NCBI RefSeq assembly: GCF_026914185.1
Contig: NC_070558.1
Span: forward strand, 1,798,001 to 1,862,000
Direction: 5' to 3'
DNA from: Puccinia triticina
Taxonomy: Eukaryota; Basidiomycota; Pucciniomycetes; Pucciniales; Pucciniaceae
Length of the DNA stretch: 64,000 bases
The notes under the pieces are model-generated. The model was given only the letters and a program-made list of their open reading frames with translations, did no database searches and was not told where the DNA came from. Made by a program: the position numbers and the translations under genes. Positions 45,300 to 57,839 of the stretch are shown here, in pieces; position 1 is the first letter of the stretch; each line of letters opens with the position of its first letter.

Positions 45300-46935
45300 T
45301 TTTCCTCTTTTCTTGATCCATAGTTTGCTATAACCTTTTACCCTTGATAATCAGAACTGCATGCGTTTCTGGCTATTGTGGAACGTGTTCCTTGTATCAC
45401 TTGGATATATAATGTCTATAAGCTGCTAAAGCATTCGATAGCATCATGCCTCTAATTAGCCTTTTTTTGTCTTGCATATTCACAAAACGATAACATGTAC
45501 TAAATAGTGTTGAGCATGTGAAAAGAAAGGTTGTGTAGTGCAGGACTTGCCTCAGCATTCATGAGTGGGTGCAGAGCAAAGATAGCCCGACTAACGTGGT
45601 TTAACTTTATGCCTATCCCATCAGCCATACACAATGGTATTGTGTTTTGCTTATTGGTTGGACAACAAGAGGACTTCCTATGACTTCCCGTAGCCTAATT
45701 GGCTAGGTTTAGTATGAGGCACTAAACCTTGTTTGCTGGTGAAAACTCAATCTCAGTCAATTTTCACCAGCCAGTAAGGTTTAACCTTGCCCCCTAGATC
45801 TAGCTTTTCAACCCACGGGAAGTCATCCAGTTATGTGGTTGTTGGACGCAGCCCCAGTTTAATCTCCCCCATTCTGCCATACACAGGCCGGTGGCAACAG
45901 CCTTCCTGGCTGCCTGAGTCAGCCTGTGCCTCAGTGAAAATGATCATGATGATCTTAATTTCACAATGCAAGGCAAAAAACAATCAGGGAATGCCACAAT
46001 TTGTGCACAACAACAGGACCAAAACACAATAAGTAGGTACACATTATGGCCTCCAGATATGGCTTGGAGGGCCAAGTCCGGATTTAGAAGGCAAAAAACT
46101 GTAGAACTGTGAGCCCTTATATACCATAGGTCTGAAATATCGGAAAATGTGGTCGCCTTGTAGTTTGGCACAGGGCCGGAGATCATTAGGCCTACATGGC
46201 CGCTTATCTTAGCGTACCAAATACTACTTGTATTATTTCTATCGTTTCTTTTCACATTTCTTTTCCTTTTTTTCATGTTGGCCTCCGGTCGTACCTCCGG
46301 TGGTAGTGTTTTTCCCGCGGGGTTTTCCTCAAGAAAAACGGTTTACTTGCCGCCCCTACCGCTAAAATGTAGCGGTTTGGCACTACATACATGGCGGCTT
46401 AGACGCTTGACAGCCTTTTTTCATCAGGAATACCAAAGATCTGCAGCATCTGTGCGATCTGGCCGCTACTGTGCAGTGCAGCGCAGCGAGCCCAAAAACA
46501 GCTGCGCTAAACGCTACGTTTTTTGCAGCGTAGCTGTTACGCCCTTGTTTGTGCCTACAAAAAGAAAGCTGTAGCAATTTTATCAAAATTTATGTATGTA
46601 AACTACTTGTTTAATTGAACACAGGGTGCCAGAGCACTTCTACCATTGTGAGATGAACAGTTACATGTTGATGGTTTGTTCAATTTTGAGTAAAATTAGA
46701 CAGCTTCCCCCAACGCGTGTTTCAAAGCTCGGACATAGAACTTGGGGGGTAGACCTTTGGGGCAACCATGTTGGCGCACTCGAAATCTGGAATACCAAAC
46801 CACCGGTGTTTTTCACGGTTGATGTAATCAAAGCAGGAGTTTGTCTCAGTCAAGTGGCCAATGAATCTGATAAATACCTATCTTGAAGCCTTATGCGTGT
46901 AGTAGGTATTGGAAAAGAAAAAAAAAAAGAAAATC
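45300..46935. other. Gene-free stretch with a hairpin element
   Basis: No supported gene. At about 45680-45829, inverted segments (ATGACTTCCCGT / ACGGGAAGTCAT, and CTGGTGAAAA / TTTTCACCAG) suggest a MITE-like hairpin without a clear target duplication. Around 46330-46520, CCGCTAAAATGTAGCGG and GCGCTAAACGCTACG words recall the interior of 29154-29628. The open frame at 46626-46886 is not supported by motifs. Confidence 0.4.
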
Positions 46936-46938
46936 TAC

Positions 46939-47732
46939 TCAACGAATTATTGGAGCGGCGGATTGGAAATGAATCACGGTGTCCTTTGGTTGAGCCAAAT
47001 CCAAAAGTAGGAGTGTTAGATGTTCTGCTTCGTCTATCATGGAAAGAAACAATCCATAAAATAACGCGCACCTTGTAGAGTTGCCTTTCATAAACGACCA
47101 GGTCTAAAGTGTTGGACCAAATGTTTTTTATATCAGTCTCCCAACGAGCACCATACTATATAGAGTGTAATTATATACTAACGGAAATCGCCACATGCTC
47201 CAGGAGGAGGGACAAAATTGGCCCAAATAGGTTGGCTACTGCCACTGTCATGGGGTCTCAAACCGTAGGAGAGCTTTGTGTAAGATAGAAACATCAAAAG
47301 TCCATTATTAGAAAAAAGATAGATCATACATCCAAAAGTTCAAGAAAATCGACCACTCACATGAATCACCGAAGGGCTGCTGAGGTTGATAGATTTTGTT
47401 TGGATTTGATTAGAAGCTGGTACTAAATGAAGATCGATCGTACAAGTTCTGGCGCCAACATCATTCGTCCCATCCGAAACGCCCTTATAAATCACTTCTA
47501 CGTTCCCCACGTTCCCCACATGATTCTTGAAAACGGCGCCACCTTTCGGTTGAATTAGAATGCCGCTAGGCCCTGCTGTATTGGCGATCGAAGCAAAAGT
47601 CTGTACTGGTGAGCTTGGTTCCTGATAACCGTCTGGGCTTGAGTGGTTCGCCATCGAGGGCGTGTCATTCTCAAGGCAAGATGCAGAAAGCACATGCGAT
47701 AGACTGAGTAAGAATATTATAACGGTGCGCAT
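46939..47732 (-). CDS. Small secreted protein, paralogue A
   Basis: Three exons on the minus strand, 47361-47732, 47183-47273 and 46939-47033, join in phase to 185 residues. The start at 47732 is chosen over one four codons upstream because MRTVIIFLLSLSHVLSAS is a classic signal peptide. The mature part aligns along its length with paralogue B at 48398-49298: GILIQPKGGAVFKNHVGNVG, GARTCTIDLHLVP, ANFVPPPGACGDF, and a C-terminal DTVIHFQSAAP. The last intron has a GTTAGT donor; reading through it would give a premature stop after CGDFR. No known domain is recognised. The strand-and-loop spacing recalls Ig-like KRE9/KNH1-type secreted domains, but that is speculation. It is a candidate secreted effector or wall protein. 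Confidence 0.7.
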
Positions 47733-48397
47733 GGCGTGATTCAATTTTTGGTCGAGGTGGAAGCGTGGGGTCGGGTTTGGTATCTTTTTCTCAAGCAGTT
47801 ATTTAAGGCCGAGAGAGTCGAAACTGTTGAAAAGGACCGCTCGAAGCAAAAAAAACTGCTAGATGTTATTGAGCAGCGGGTGTTTGTGGGTGACCAGACA
47901 AATCATTCGCCATTCGCTGCTTCGATTGTGAGGAGAGCAAATCTTTCGGAATGTTTGGATCGCCTATTTGTTTTTGAAAGTAGGAAATCCAACTCACTTG
48001 TTTTGTTTGCTTTGCCCAAACCAGAGGGGTTAGACAGCATCAATCTGTATGTAAATACGTTGCAGAGACTCGGATGACGGAAACTTGCGATGAATGTTTC
48101 CGTTTAGGGGGCTGGGGCCATTCATGAAGAGGTAGTATTTATCCGGTGGATGAACTTGTGATTTATCGGGCTGAAAGTCCATGAAATCTACGCTCCTTGG
48201 CCAGCAGGTTATCGACCAGTGTTGACAGAAGTTCCCGTGAACCAAAAGAAGTTCGCAGAATACAAACAGCGACCTCTGAACAAATTGACAGCTGACCATA
48301 AGTGGCTCCACGAGTTGTGTCTTGCTACTGCCATTGTCAACCAAACTCGCATTCTTAATATTCAGAACGCATTAGACTCCGCCATATCATCATAAAG
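47733..48397. promoter_or_regulatory. Shared divergent upstream region of paralogues A and B
   Basis: The 665 bp between the two start codons must hold both promoters. It also contains open frames: a plus-strand one ending at 48395 with TAIVNQTRILNIQNALDS, and a minus-strand one (48344-48030) with QPDKSQVHPPDKYYLFMNG. The latter could be the remnant of a third family member or an unrelated exon, but no splice model links either one to a neighbour. Confidence 0.35.
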
Positions 48398-49298
48398 ATG
48401 TATTTTTGGTCACTCCCCTGTTTCCTATCAGCCTTGCTTTTCAGTGCGCTTCCGTCTAGAGGACAGCCAACCGAATTAGTACAGAGAAACATCAATGCAA
48501 ATGCCTCTCACCATCGATTTAGTCAATTGAACCTGGCAGGAACGCTGCTCATGCCCTCTGAGGGAGCCCAATACGTCAATCAAGGTGGTGCGATGGGCGA
48601 TATTCAACTTGTTTACAACTGTCCAACAACTTTTCCTCAAAGCAATATCGGCGAGAGAACCCTGGTCAGTCTCAACGAACTTGAGGGGTATCAATGGCGA
48701 TCTAGAGAGCTAGCACATGCCTAACCTTATTTCACTTTTTGCAATGAACGACATGGCCCCCGGAAGGCCATCGATGTAGTTTTAGTACCAAGGAGAGAGG
48801 AGGGATTCAACCCTGGACCTTCGCGAGTAATTGTAAGTCGACCCGAGATACATTCTAGTCGGCTGGCGGTATCTTCGCACCTGAAGGAATCTTTGATTAG
48901 CTGATGTATTGGTCTTGCCCCCACGATTTGAACGTTTATAAAATGTTCAGCTAGCACGGGGTCTCAGAGCGAGAAATGGCCTCAGCGGTGAAAAAATTCA
49001 AGTCAATTTCGTACCACCCATCTCCACTTGTGGTGATTATCGTAAGTCAATTGAAACTGATACAAGTCTCTCCGGGATTCTTCTCGACCATGAAGCTATC
49101 AAGTTCGAAGCTGATTGAGCTATCTTCCTTCACAGGCATGATAGTCACAGAAAGCCAAATCTTTCAGGTATGAATCTACACGAATCACCTTATTTATGTC
49201 TCAATGTGCTCATTTCTTCTGGATCATGGCAGAATGCGGTCGTCCAATTTTCAGCCGGGGCTCCAGCCGTTTGTAAGCCTTCAATTTTGATCCATTGA
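48398..49298 (+). CDS. Small secreted protein, paralogue B
   Basis: Five exons, 48398-48664, 48767-48832, 48951-49041, 49136-49167 and 49233-49298, join in phase to 173 residues. A signal peptide (MYFWSLPCFLSALLFSALPS) leads. Mature blocks match paralogue A at equal spacing: GTLLMPSEGAQYVNQGGAMG, GERTLAIDVVLVP, VNFVPPISTCGDY and NAVVQFSAGAPAV. The third exon is 91 nt, the same as the second exon of A, and begins and ends at equivalent residues. Two of its four introns have no counterpart in A, so A lost them or B gained them. The exon 2 acceptor is weak but is fixed by the alignment to A. No known domain is recognised. It is predicted to be secreted, possibly as an effector, although cysteines are few. 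Confidence 0.72.
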
Positions 49299-49299
49299 G

Positions 49300-51355
49300 T
49301 TCCGATTTTGCGAAGCATAACTGATATCCAGGCCATTTTGTCAAATATCCGCAGCGGTTGCGTGTAGCCCTATGGACGACTTTTAAAAAAGAAGACTGGG
49401 GATAGAGCAAGGATAAGACCTGGTTGTAACTGACCACAGTTTGATTCCTGAACTACCATTCTACATTTTCCATTTCAGTATTATTTGGAGGAGATGATAG
49501 AGGAGGTCACTTGATGTAAAACTTACAGGGCTGATGCCTGATTAAAATCTGGCATATAATTCTTCCACTTCAATCAAATGGTTCATAGCTAGCACAAAAA
49601 AGAGCCACAAAAACCAAATTTAATTCTATTCAGTTTATACCCCTCTTCCCATGTGATTCATTAAACTTATTTTTAGGCTTGCAATAACAACATTTGGGCC
49701 TTGTTTGAACTTCCCTCTACACATAACAAATTTTCATTTTTATAATATGTGGCTTTCTATACATTTAGTGGAGCCTCTTCATAATTGGGGCCCATTCATA
49801 AAGATGTATGAATGGTTTAACATTACTTGTAAGAAAGAAAGTGAAGAGACAAGAAACTAAGGGTGTGGTGTATTCCCAACTCCCCCCATATTGAGTCTGA
49901 AACTTGGGAGCTAAACTTTTTAACAGCCAGGAAAGAATCTCCATTTATACCCTACATATTTCAGTCTGATACCCTGGACCCAACCACAGGAACAAACCTC
50001 CATTTATACCCTACATATTTCAGTCTGATCCCCAGGAGCTCACCAAAATCTGAGTTTCACACTCCACTTTTGTTCCAATCACTCAAATATTTTCCATATC
50101 CAACTGCCTTATTACCCTTAGAACCAGTTGTTTTTTGTTCCGCCTCCACAAGTCCTTTGATACATTCTCTCCGTTATTTCCCACCAACTCTTGCCTTTTT
50201 CTAATCCTGGCTATGTATATTCATTTTAGATTCCTTTACTTCCCAGTTTACGTATCTCCACTATTCCTGGTTCTCATTCTGGCTCTTGGCTAAGCACAGA
50301 TAAAACTTGAGTTCTGCCACTTCCAGCAGGACTGCAGCAGCTCTGCAAGAAGAGGCTTACAACCAAATATCTTTTGTTTCATCTCTGCAAGTCTCCAATA
50401 CATTCCCTCCATTCTTTCCCTTCTGTAGCATGGGCTCCGCAGTGCAGGCTCTCATATGTACATAGCTTACACAAAAATTTCATGGACCAAACTCTCAAGG
50501 TTTGAGAGGCTGGAGATCCAGACTGCCTCATCCTGCAATCTACCATCTTAGGATCCAGAATCCCAGAACCCCAGAAACCAGACCATCTCTTTCTCTCCAC
50601 AGACTAGACCTTAACAAATCACAGCTATGTATCTCCATTTTATATTCCCTCAATTCCCAGTTAACATTCTGGCTTCTTTCCTGGTGGAATGAAATTTCCT
50701 TCAATCTTATGCATGAATCTTGTACCTGGCAGTGCATAGAGATGGCTGGAATTTCCTTGTGTGCCTGTCCCCCTGGACCAAGGCAAATTACTGTCTGATC
50801 TCAGTAGCTGTTGTATCCACCCATAGATGCAATTGGAGCTCCCAAAAGCTCTGGAATTCAGCATGGGTTGATACAGGTAAATGTCCATCTATGTTGATTT
50901 CTATTTTGATTTGTCTGTTTAATGTCTGGCTTGGTTATGCAAGTTGCTGGGCCCAACATTGTGGAGATCTCTTGGCCATGTTGGGAGACTTGCACTACAT
51001 TCACCAATGTTTCCAAGACTCATCGATCTTTACCCAGTCAAAAGCCTGTCTTTTTGTTAACAATGCCAGTCATCTTTGTGATCACACTTATGCACCCATA
51101 GTTTTTTTATTTACATTCAGCTAATCTTTATCTCATTTCCTTGGTTGCTTTGTCAACCATTCCAAGGCTACAGTGCTGAGATGGCCTGTACCACAGCAAC
51201 AAATTTCAATTTTGGATTTCAATTTCAATGTCACTTTCTTCAAAGTATGAAATTCATACACCCAGTATTGCTGAAACCACATAATGAGCAACACTTGGTA
51301 CACCATTTTTGGGAAAAGTATATCCCATGTTGATTTGCAAAAATTGGTGTCTATG
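49300..51355. other. Gene-free stretch with a short tandem duplication
   Basis: No supported gene. CTCCATTTATACCCTACATATTTCAGTCTGAT occurs twice, near 49938-49970 and 49998-50030, with a period of about 59-60 bp. Open frames of 60-134 codons on both strands show no domains. Confidence 0.4.
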
Positions 51356-51360
51356 GTACA

Positions 51361-51586
51361 GGCACCGGGTACAAAAGTGTGACATGAATGTGGATCAGGT
51401 TAACCTGTCCTGCAGGTGTTACATGACAGGCAGCACCTGTGAAATTACAGGTCAATTGGTCAGACCAGGCACAGGCACCGGGTGCAAAAGTGTAACATGA
51501 ATGTGGATCAGGTTAACCTGTCCTGCAGGTGTTACATGACAGACAGCACCTGTGAAATTACAGGTCAATCGGTCAGACCAGGCACC
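51361..51586. repeat. Two tandem copies of a 113-bp CAGGT-rich unit
   Basis: A 113-bp unit starting GGCACCGGGT, with internal palindromes GGTTAACC and ACCTGTCCTGCAGGT, is present twice with only a few substitutions. CAGGT/ACCTG words dominate and continue degenerately to about 51760, giving strong secondary-structure potential. No coding is seen. Confidence 0.8.
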
Positions 51587-51599
51587 TGTACAAAAGCTG

Positions 51600-52220
51600 C
51601 ATGACCTGTCACATGCCCAGTGACTGTGCACTGGGTTTCACAGAGCTGTCATTCTCATGACAGCTCCATAACTTGAAGTCATGCATTCCTGACAGGTCAT
51701 GGCACATGCAGGTCTGTCATGACTTGTGACAGGACTGTGTAACCTGGTTACGACATATTTTTGCACGCGGCGAGGGCTCCCCGATGATTCTGAAGCAGTA
51801 AGTTGGATGAAATTTTTTTGATAAACGGCATACAAAGTGTTAAAGAAACCGACATGAACTAGCTTACTTCCAGAGCTCACAACCACACAATAATTTCAAG
51901 CTTGAGTTTTCCAGCTCACAATACCCAATTGATTAAGCACGATTGCATTGCTTGTGAAGTATAGCGCTTCAAGTGCTTGCAGCTCGAAGCCGAGCGGGCA
52001 AAACAGACTTGAGTTTGAAGGAGCTACGAAGATTGTTTACTCATATGGGGTAGCTTAGAAGGAACAAAAAATTGCAGCATGTATGATGGACTAAAAACTG
52101 GTCCTTTTGATAATGAAATGGGATAGAAGAATGCGAGATGATAATATGAAATGAAGTGTGCGGGAAAATTCGACCCAAATGGAAATGCGAGACTATTGTA
52201 CGTGGGGGCGATTTATGGCA
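51600..52220. other. Region downstream of the DUF262 gene
   Basis: No gene is seen. CATGACAGGTCATG-like inverted words near 51655-51735 continue the CAGGT theme of the tandem repeat. The right end presumably holds the 3' untranslated region of the minus-strand DUF262 gene. Confidence 0.35.
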
Positions 52221-52222
52221 GT

Positions 52223-54976
52223 TCACTCAGAAGAAGCATGAAATGCGCGACTGTTTTGATAATGATTTTGTAGCTGAAGATTCTGAACATATAAGAGAAT
52301 AAAAGCTCGAAGCATATTACCTGGTTTGTGTTTAACGCCAATAAGGATTGTTCGGATGGCTTGCCGTCTGTGGTGCGAAGATCGGTCAGCTTCTGACTCA
52401 AAGATATGTTCTTGGATGAGCAGGCGATGGGGCAAGAGAGTGTGTACTGGCCCGATAACTTACGTTTCCATTAGTTTGCTGCTGGGGAGCTTGTTGCCCG
52501 TTAGCGGCCGCGGGTTTGTTCGGTAGCATGAAGGAACGGGCCGAGGTAGCATAGTTTGGAACGAGGCGAGGTGCGTTCTGGGCTAGGGTGGCATGTCGAA
52601 GAGATGCAGGGTCGTGCGCATGATGAGCGCCGGGCTGACTTGGGAAAGAGTTGGTGGCTGCTGGCTGGCCGTTACTCAGCGGGTTTGCGCTGTGAGGTGC
52701 CATATTTATTGACGCTTGAGCTCGTTGAGCCAGCGCTCGAATCGCAAGGTTGTCGAGGGGAGGGAGTCCGTCCGTGCTAGATCGAGTTTGAGCCACAGGG
52801 CGGGTCGAGGATGGATTTTCGTTTGCCATCGAAGTGCGCTGGGGCTGAAACGGTGTGGTGGGTGACTTGGAAGCACCTTGGCTTAAAGGCACAGGCGCAG
52901 AGCGACGCGGTCTTTTAGGTAGTGACGCTGTCGACGTACTGGGACTCGAGGCAAGGGTTGGGTCAGGGGTAGGCGCGTCCCTTTTGGCGGCGGTTTGAAC
53001 GGACAGGTTACGCCTGGCCATGTCGCGCAAACCCGAGCCTTCAGGTTTGGGGTCCTCTGCAAGCGCCGGCTGGGGGGTTGGGTGAGGTACAAACCACCCC
53101 TGGTATTTGCCTTTCAGCCTGGTCAAGTCGAAGTTGTGGATCCAGTTCGCGGACCAGGTCGTGATGGTGGTGTTACTTTTCACTTCATTGGGATACTTTT
53201 TTCGGACTATGCAGCGGAGCACATTGCGGTCAGTTCAATCCGGTCAGTTAAGTAGACGACTGCAGCCTACCGTCAATTTTGTACAATTCCACCATCTCCA
53301 GCACCTTGCCCTTCGTTAGGTTTTTAGCGTGTACCGAGATTAAATACGGGATCCATACCATCTCGACGGGAGCGATCATTGTTCTCTTGCCCCTTTGGAT
53401 GGGGTGAAATAATGCGTCGGGGGTTGCTAATGCGACCGTGTACGGTGTCATGGGAGGCGCAAGCGTTGAGAGGTCCATGAAGTAGTCAAGAATTTCCTTG
53501 ACTTCTTTTTTGAGATCCGCGGGGACCGGGGATGTGGAAAGGGAATCGAGTTCCTTCTGAATTTTGACGGTTCCAAAATATCGCGGGGGATCGGGCGAAT
53601 TGTAAGTTCTGTCCCGTATTGTAAGGACGATCTCCGCCATGGTTTTGAAATCCTAGGATACACCGACACAGCGTCAGTGCAGGACATGAGGGAGAAAACC
53701 TATCTTGTTACTCACAGTGCCCCGCTTCAGGTTGGCTATCCTTCCGCACCAACCGTTAGGATTTTCGTCGTTTCTCACCATATATTGCTCGGTCAACTCG
53801 CCGACGTAGCATCCCCAACTGAGAAATATGTCAGAACGCTGGTCAGCAAATCAACAGACTTGAAGAGGCAGTGATGTTTGAGTACTTACGGGCCGGAAGA
53901 GGCGTGCATTTTCTCTCCCGCAGTCAGAGGTTTGCCCTCCTGGACGAGTCTGAATATATCCCGCTCTTGAAGCTCGGTTAGCTGGTTGTACATCGCAGCA
54001 GTCAGCCCACGAGCAAGGAATATCTCTTGCTGCTCCTCCGTAAGGAGCTTTCTTGACGGCTGCGGCGGATCGGATTGCTTGAAAAACAGCGGCTGCTTCG
54101 GCTTGCTGAAGATTGTGCCAGGATAACGAGCAGTCAGACATCTAGTAACGAAGGGCACGGGGGGCCGAATAAGCCAGTACGTACATGTACCAAGGGATTA
54201 CCCCATCGAGGAACCTAAGCAGGTGAGGAGAAGGATCAAAAACAAGGATGGGGCAGTCAGTGACCGAAGCATAGAAACCACAGGAATAAATATAGCTCTC
54301 ACAGTTTGATACTTGTGAGGCGTTGCTTGCCGTCCATGCAAACCCATCGGGCTTTGCGTTTTCTCCCGAAACGATCGACAGTAGCTGGTCGTTCGCTGAA
54401 GAGCAAAGTTGGGACCCACTTACTACGAATTGAAAAACGCGCGTTAACTGCATGTTCTGTTTTTATCTGAAATTGGTAGAGCAACCAGAACTGACTTTTT
54501 TAATATCGAATCGATAAGTGCCGATTGGGCACTGTCCACACAAAACAAGGGTTAGCTGAGATCGTCTCAAAAAACCAACCTGCCAAGCTTACGGCTTGGT
54601 CCATACGACATCACGCTGGTAGGGGGGTGCGACGTCTATGCCCTTGCTAGCAAAAAGTAACAAGCGTACGTTGTAAGTCCACAATCACCGCGTCGAACGT
54701 CGAAAGAGGCCTACTTATTCATTCTGCTGTACAATTCCTGTTTGATATGAAAAAAAGGTGGATGAGTATGACTGTTCGAAAAAAAAAAAAAAAAAAACGG
54801 CAAAAAACCAGTGATCCGAGTCAAACGGAAGAGCTTCTCACCCTAGTTGACCATACACGACAGTTAGCGCTTTGGAGGGCGCCAGGAATGATGTTCTGAT
54901 CGACATCCGCTTCGCTTCCTTCGCCCTCCAGTTGATCTGACTCATGGTCGGAGTCGGTGACGTATCCGATAGGCAT
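52223..54976 (-). CDS. DUF262 (GmrSD N-terminal-like) domain protein
   Basis: Twelve exons, from 54842-54976 through 54715-54737, 54593-54646, 54496-54531, 54303-54422, 54185-54214, 53890-54105, 53716-53818, 53271-53652, 52464-53206 and 52321-52410 to 52223-52273, join in phase to 660 residues. After an acidic start (PIGYVTDSDHESDQLEGEGS), the DUF262 core shows DVAPPYQRDVVWTKPAQSAL, IDSILKNKWVPTLLFS, CMDGKQRLTSIKLFLDG and LTELQERDIFRLVQEG followed by PLTAGEKM. In bacteria this ParB-like nuclease/NTPase fold occurs in phage-defence proteins such as GmrSD; fungal homologues are common but their role is not established. The DGKQR element is kept. The C-terminal third is basic, S/P/Q-rich and disordered, with a KRPRR stretch that could serve as a nuclear signal. 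No partner gene lies nearby. Confidence 0.85.
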
Positions 54977-54979
54977 GGT

Positions 54980-57835
54980 GTGCGCTGGAGTGGCCAACAC
55001 ATAAAGTCATGGGTTAGTCAGTCAAGGAATGGATGTGATGTGTTGGGAAGGAAGCGTCGAGGAGGAAGTCGAGGATTGGCTGGCCCCGGCATCCCGGGGC
55101 GAAGCGTCGAGACAGGCACAAGGCGAACGCGGAAAGATGTGTTTCCGTAAGGAACGAGCCTCATGGAGTCGGGACCCGCAAGCCGGTTGCTGTATACATG
55201 ATGCAGCGGCGCGACCGGGTGACCAGTTGCGGCCGGCTCGGAGGGGGTTTCTCGGAGTGTTCCCGAGCGGGGTTGAAGAGCGGAGAAGAGGATGGGCTTA
55301 CAAGCTGTGTAGGTGTCCTATGTAGCAAGGGGCACGGGTTGGAGGGCGCAGACCGACAGGAGAGCCGACCGAGAGAGGAGTCGAGGCCGTCTCAAGTGAG
55401 GTGAAGAGCTGGGATGGGATGTATGGGAGTGAAAAGGACAGCTGGTGTGTCTGGTTATGTATTTAAGTAACTGGCTGGTGAGCTATGTAAGATCTCTGTT
55501 CAGCAGCAAGATGGAAGATCTAATGAAGTGTGTTTGTTTGAGGCCGGAGATGTATCTGGAGGGAGCAGATTGACTGGAGAACAAAGAGAACAAAGAGTAT
55601 GTATTTGTGTGGTGCGGTCAAGTCTGCGTGTTTCAAGAGGGATAATTGGATGGATGGGGGACAAAGGGTCAGAGATCTGGTTATTTGGGATGGAGGAAGG
55701 AAAGGATGGGGTGGAAATGTACATGTACATACTCATATTGCAGATTGGGATAAATACATGTAGGAGAACAGCTGTCCAATTTACTTGCAACTTCCACAAC
55801 AAGGCACAATCAGATAAACCCATGAATCCATGTGGATTTCATTCAGCAAGCACTGCCCAGCCCAACCACAAACTAATCCAGTTCAATTTTTTCCCTCCTA
55901 AGTGCATATGTAGCGTGCCTGTTGCTCTTTATGTGAAAAAAATAGCTCTGTTTCAGGGTTTTTTTTACTTGGCCCAAACTGGTCCAATGTGAAAGGGGCA
56001 TTTTATAGGGTTTGAGCCATGGGGCAGTGAAGGGTTCATCTTTCAGGGGACCCTGCATGGACCTCCTGATCTGTGGGAGGTCAGCTGGCACCAGCGCTGT
56101 GTAGTGGATGAAAATGGAAACTTACACATCCAAACACTCCCATGTAACACAACTAAACACAAAACAGCAAAAAAAAGGCTGGAACTTGATTCTTTTGTTG
56201 ACTGTGTTTGGATATGTGGGAGATTCAAAACCCATCCATATTTTGTCCGCAGGGAGTGAAATCTTCATGCGGACTGACAAACTCATGATGGGTGACGCCA
56301 TGTATGAGCGAAGCAGTTCACGCAAGTTTGGGCAAGTTTGAAGTATTTTTGTGAGCTGTGTTTCTTCCTCCGTTCAATCGGCGGCCGGTTACCATTCTCA
56401 CATAAACACTGTTGACCAAAACCCTAGGCCTAATGAGGTAGAAGTGGGCAACGAAGCATCTCGATTCTCCATCGCGCCTTCAGTTGCGAAAGCCAAATGA
56501 GTTGCCGATTGATACCAGATGGCAAGCAATCAAGTGCTTATACTGACCCCTGCAGAACAAAATAAGCTCAACGGAACAGAGAAACCAGACAGATTGGATC
56601 AGTGCAACCAACTCCTAGTTTCCATGGACTCGAGCCAAGTTCCTCGGCTGTGTTGGGCAACACGGACAGCCAAGCAATCTAATTGGAATCAAGGTCTGGA
56701 CTCTGTCTCCAACAAAACAAAACAAAAACATGGAGACTGAAGGGGGTTTGTCAAATATTCATAGAAAAATTGGAGGGCTCCTGTTTTCCTTTGCAATCTT
56801 GGTTCAAGTCTGTTCAAATGAGTTTGGAGAGAAATGCCAGGCTTTATAGTCTTACCCTAAGGAAAAAGATGTTTATGTACATGGATATTACACAAAAGAC
56901 CTTCAGTGGCCAATATTCAAAATTGGGCCACATGAGATTCATGAAATGTCTTGAGGAATACATAAACAATCATAGCAAACTTCACAGTTAAGACAAGGAG
57001 TGCATACACCAAGCAATCCTAAGAAACATCATGCAATTCACACAGGCTAAAACATGTTTGAGCCAAGCCTTTCATTGAATATGTGGCCATATATCACCAT
57101 CCTTTTTGAATTGAATTCCACATGGATATTTTGCTGTCACAACTATATGGCCAGATCTGACATATGCTGGTATCATTCTGTTTTCAGTTGGGGGTTTGCC
57201 CCACAGATGTTTTTTCTTTGTTGCAAGACCTACCTATGTACTTACTGCATAGAGGTCTAGACCCAAAATCAAACTGTGACATGTTTCAGTGACAGATATG
57301 GGCTTACAGGTCCTATGTACAGGGAGTCATTCAACATCTGATACATACTGCAATGCTGCGACATAAAATCTCAAATGAGTTGTAAACAGTGCCTCCAGGA
57401 GGCATTTAATACCATTGAACTCTTTGTAACCCCACCTCCAGCTTGGGATTCAAGTGGTTGGGTAAGCTGTATGTACAATCCCAGCTAAAAACCAACATCC
57501 CAAGAAATGAACTTGATCAGTCCAAAAACCTACCCAGGGTGAAACAATTGCTTCCGACAATAGGCTCGTAGTGTTGCTGACCCATGGCCAGCCCCACTTA
57601 GTACAATAGTAAGGCACGCTTGAGGATGGAAGTGTGGACCTGCGGAACGATGAGATTACATTGCAATAATTGGAATTAGAATAGACAGTAGACAGTGGAC
57701 AATATATTATGATTCATGATAAATATTCAAAACAAGCATTCTGAAAACAAGAGAGCTGGGTCGATGGTGGAGGAGAAAACGACCGAGAGGATGAACTGAT
57801 GGAGAGGAATTTGAGAGCCCAAACCGACGGAACCC
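54980..57835. other. Gene-free region between the DUF262 and CLASP genes
   Basis: No supported gene. The 54980-55400 part is GC-rich and probably contains the DUF262 promoter and 5' region. From about 55500 to 57600 the sequence is AT-rich, with short open frames lacking motifs. The 3' untranslated region of the CLASP gene should lie near 57600-57840. Confidence 0.4.
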
Positions 57836-57839
57836 GGCT

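Noticed and set aside
45680..45829. MITE with defined ends at ATGACTTCCCGT
   Set aside because: The inverted ends are clear but no matching target duplication of any usual length flanks them, so it is listed only as a hairpin within the gene-free stretch.
47736..48077. Plus-strand 113-codon open frame between the secreted paralogues
   Set aside because: It lacks a signal peptide, homologous blocks or splice continuity, and it overlaps the promoter of paralogue A.
49111..49118. Stop codon reached by reading paralogue B through the CGDY-GTAAGT site
   Set aside because: GTAAGT is a strong donor, and the spliced version restores the NAVVQFSAGAP block shared with paralogue A.
51361..51586. CRISPR-like array
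   Set aside because: There are only two long, directly adjacent 113-bp units with no spacers, in a eukaryotic genome; this is a tandem repeat.
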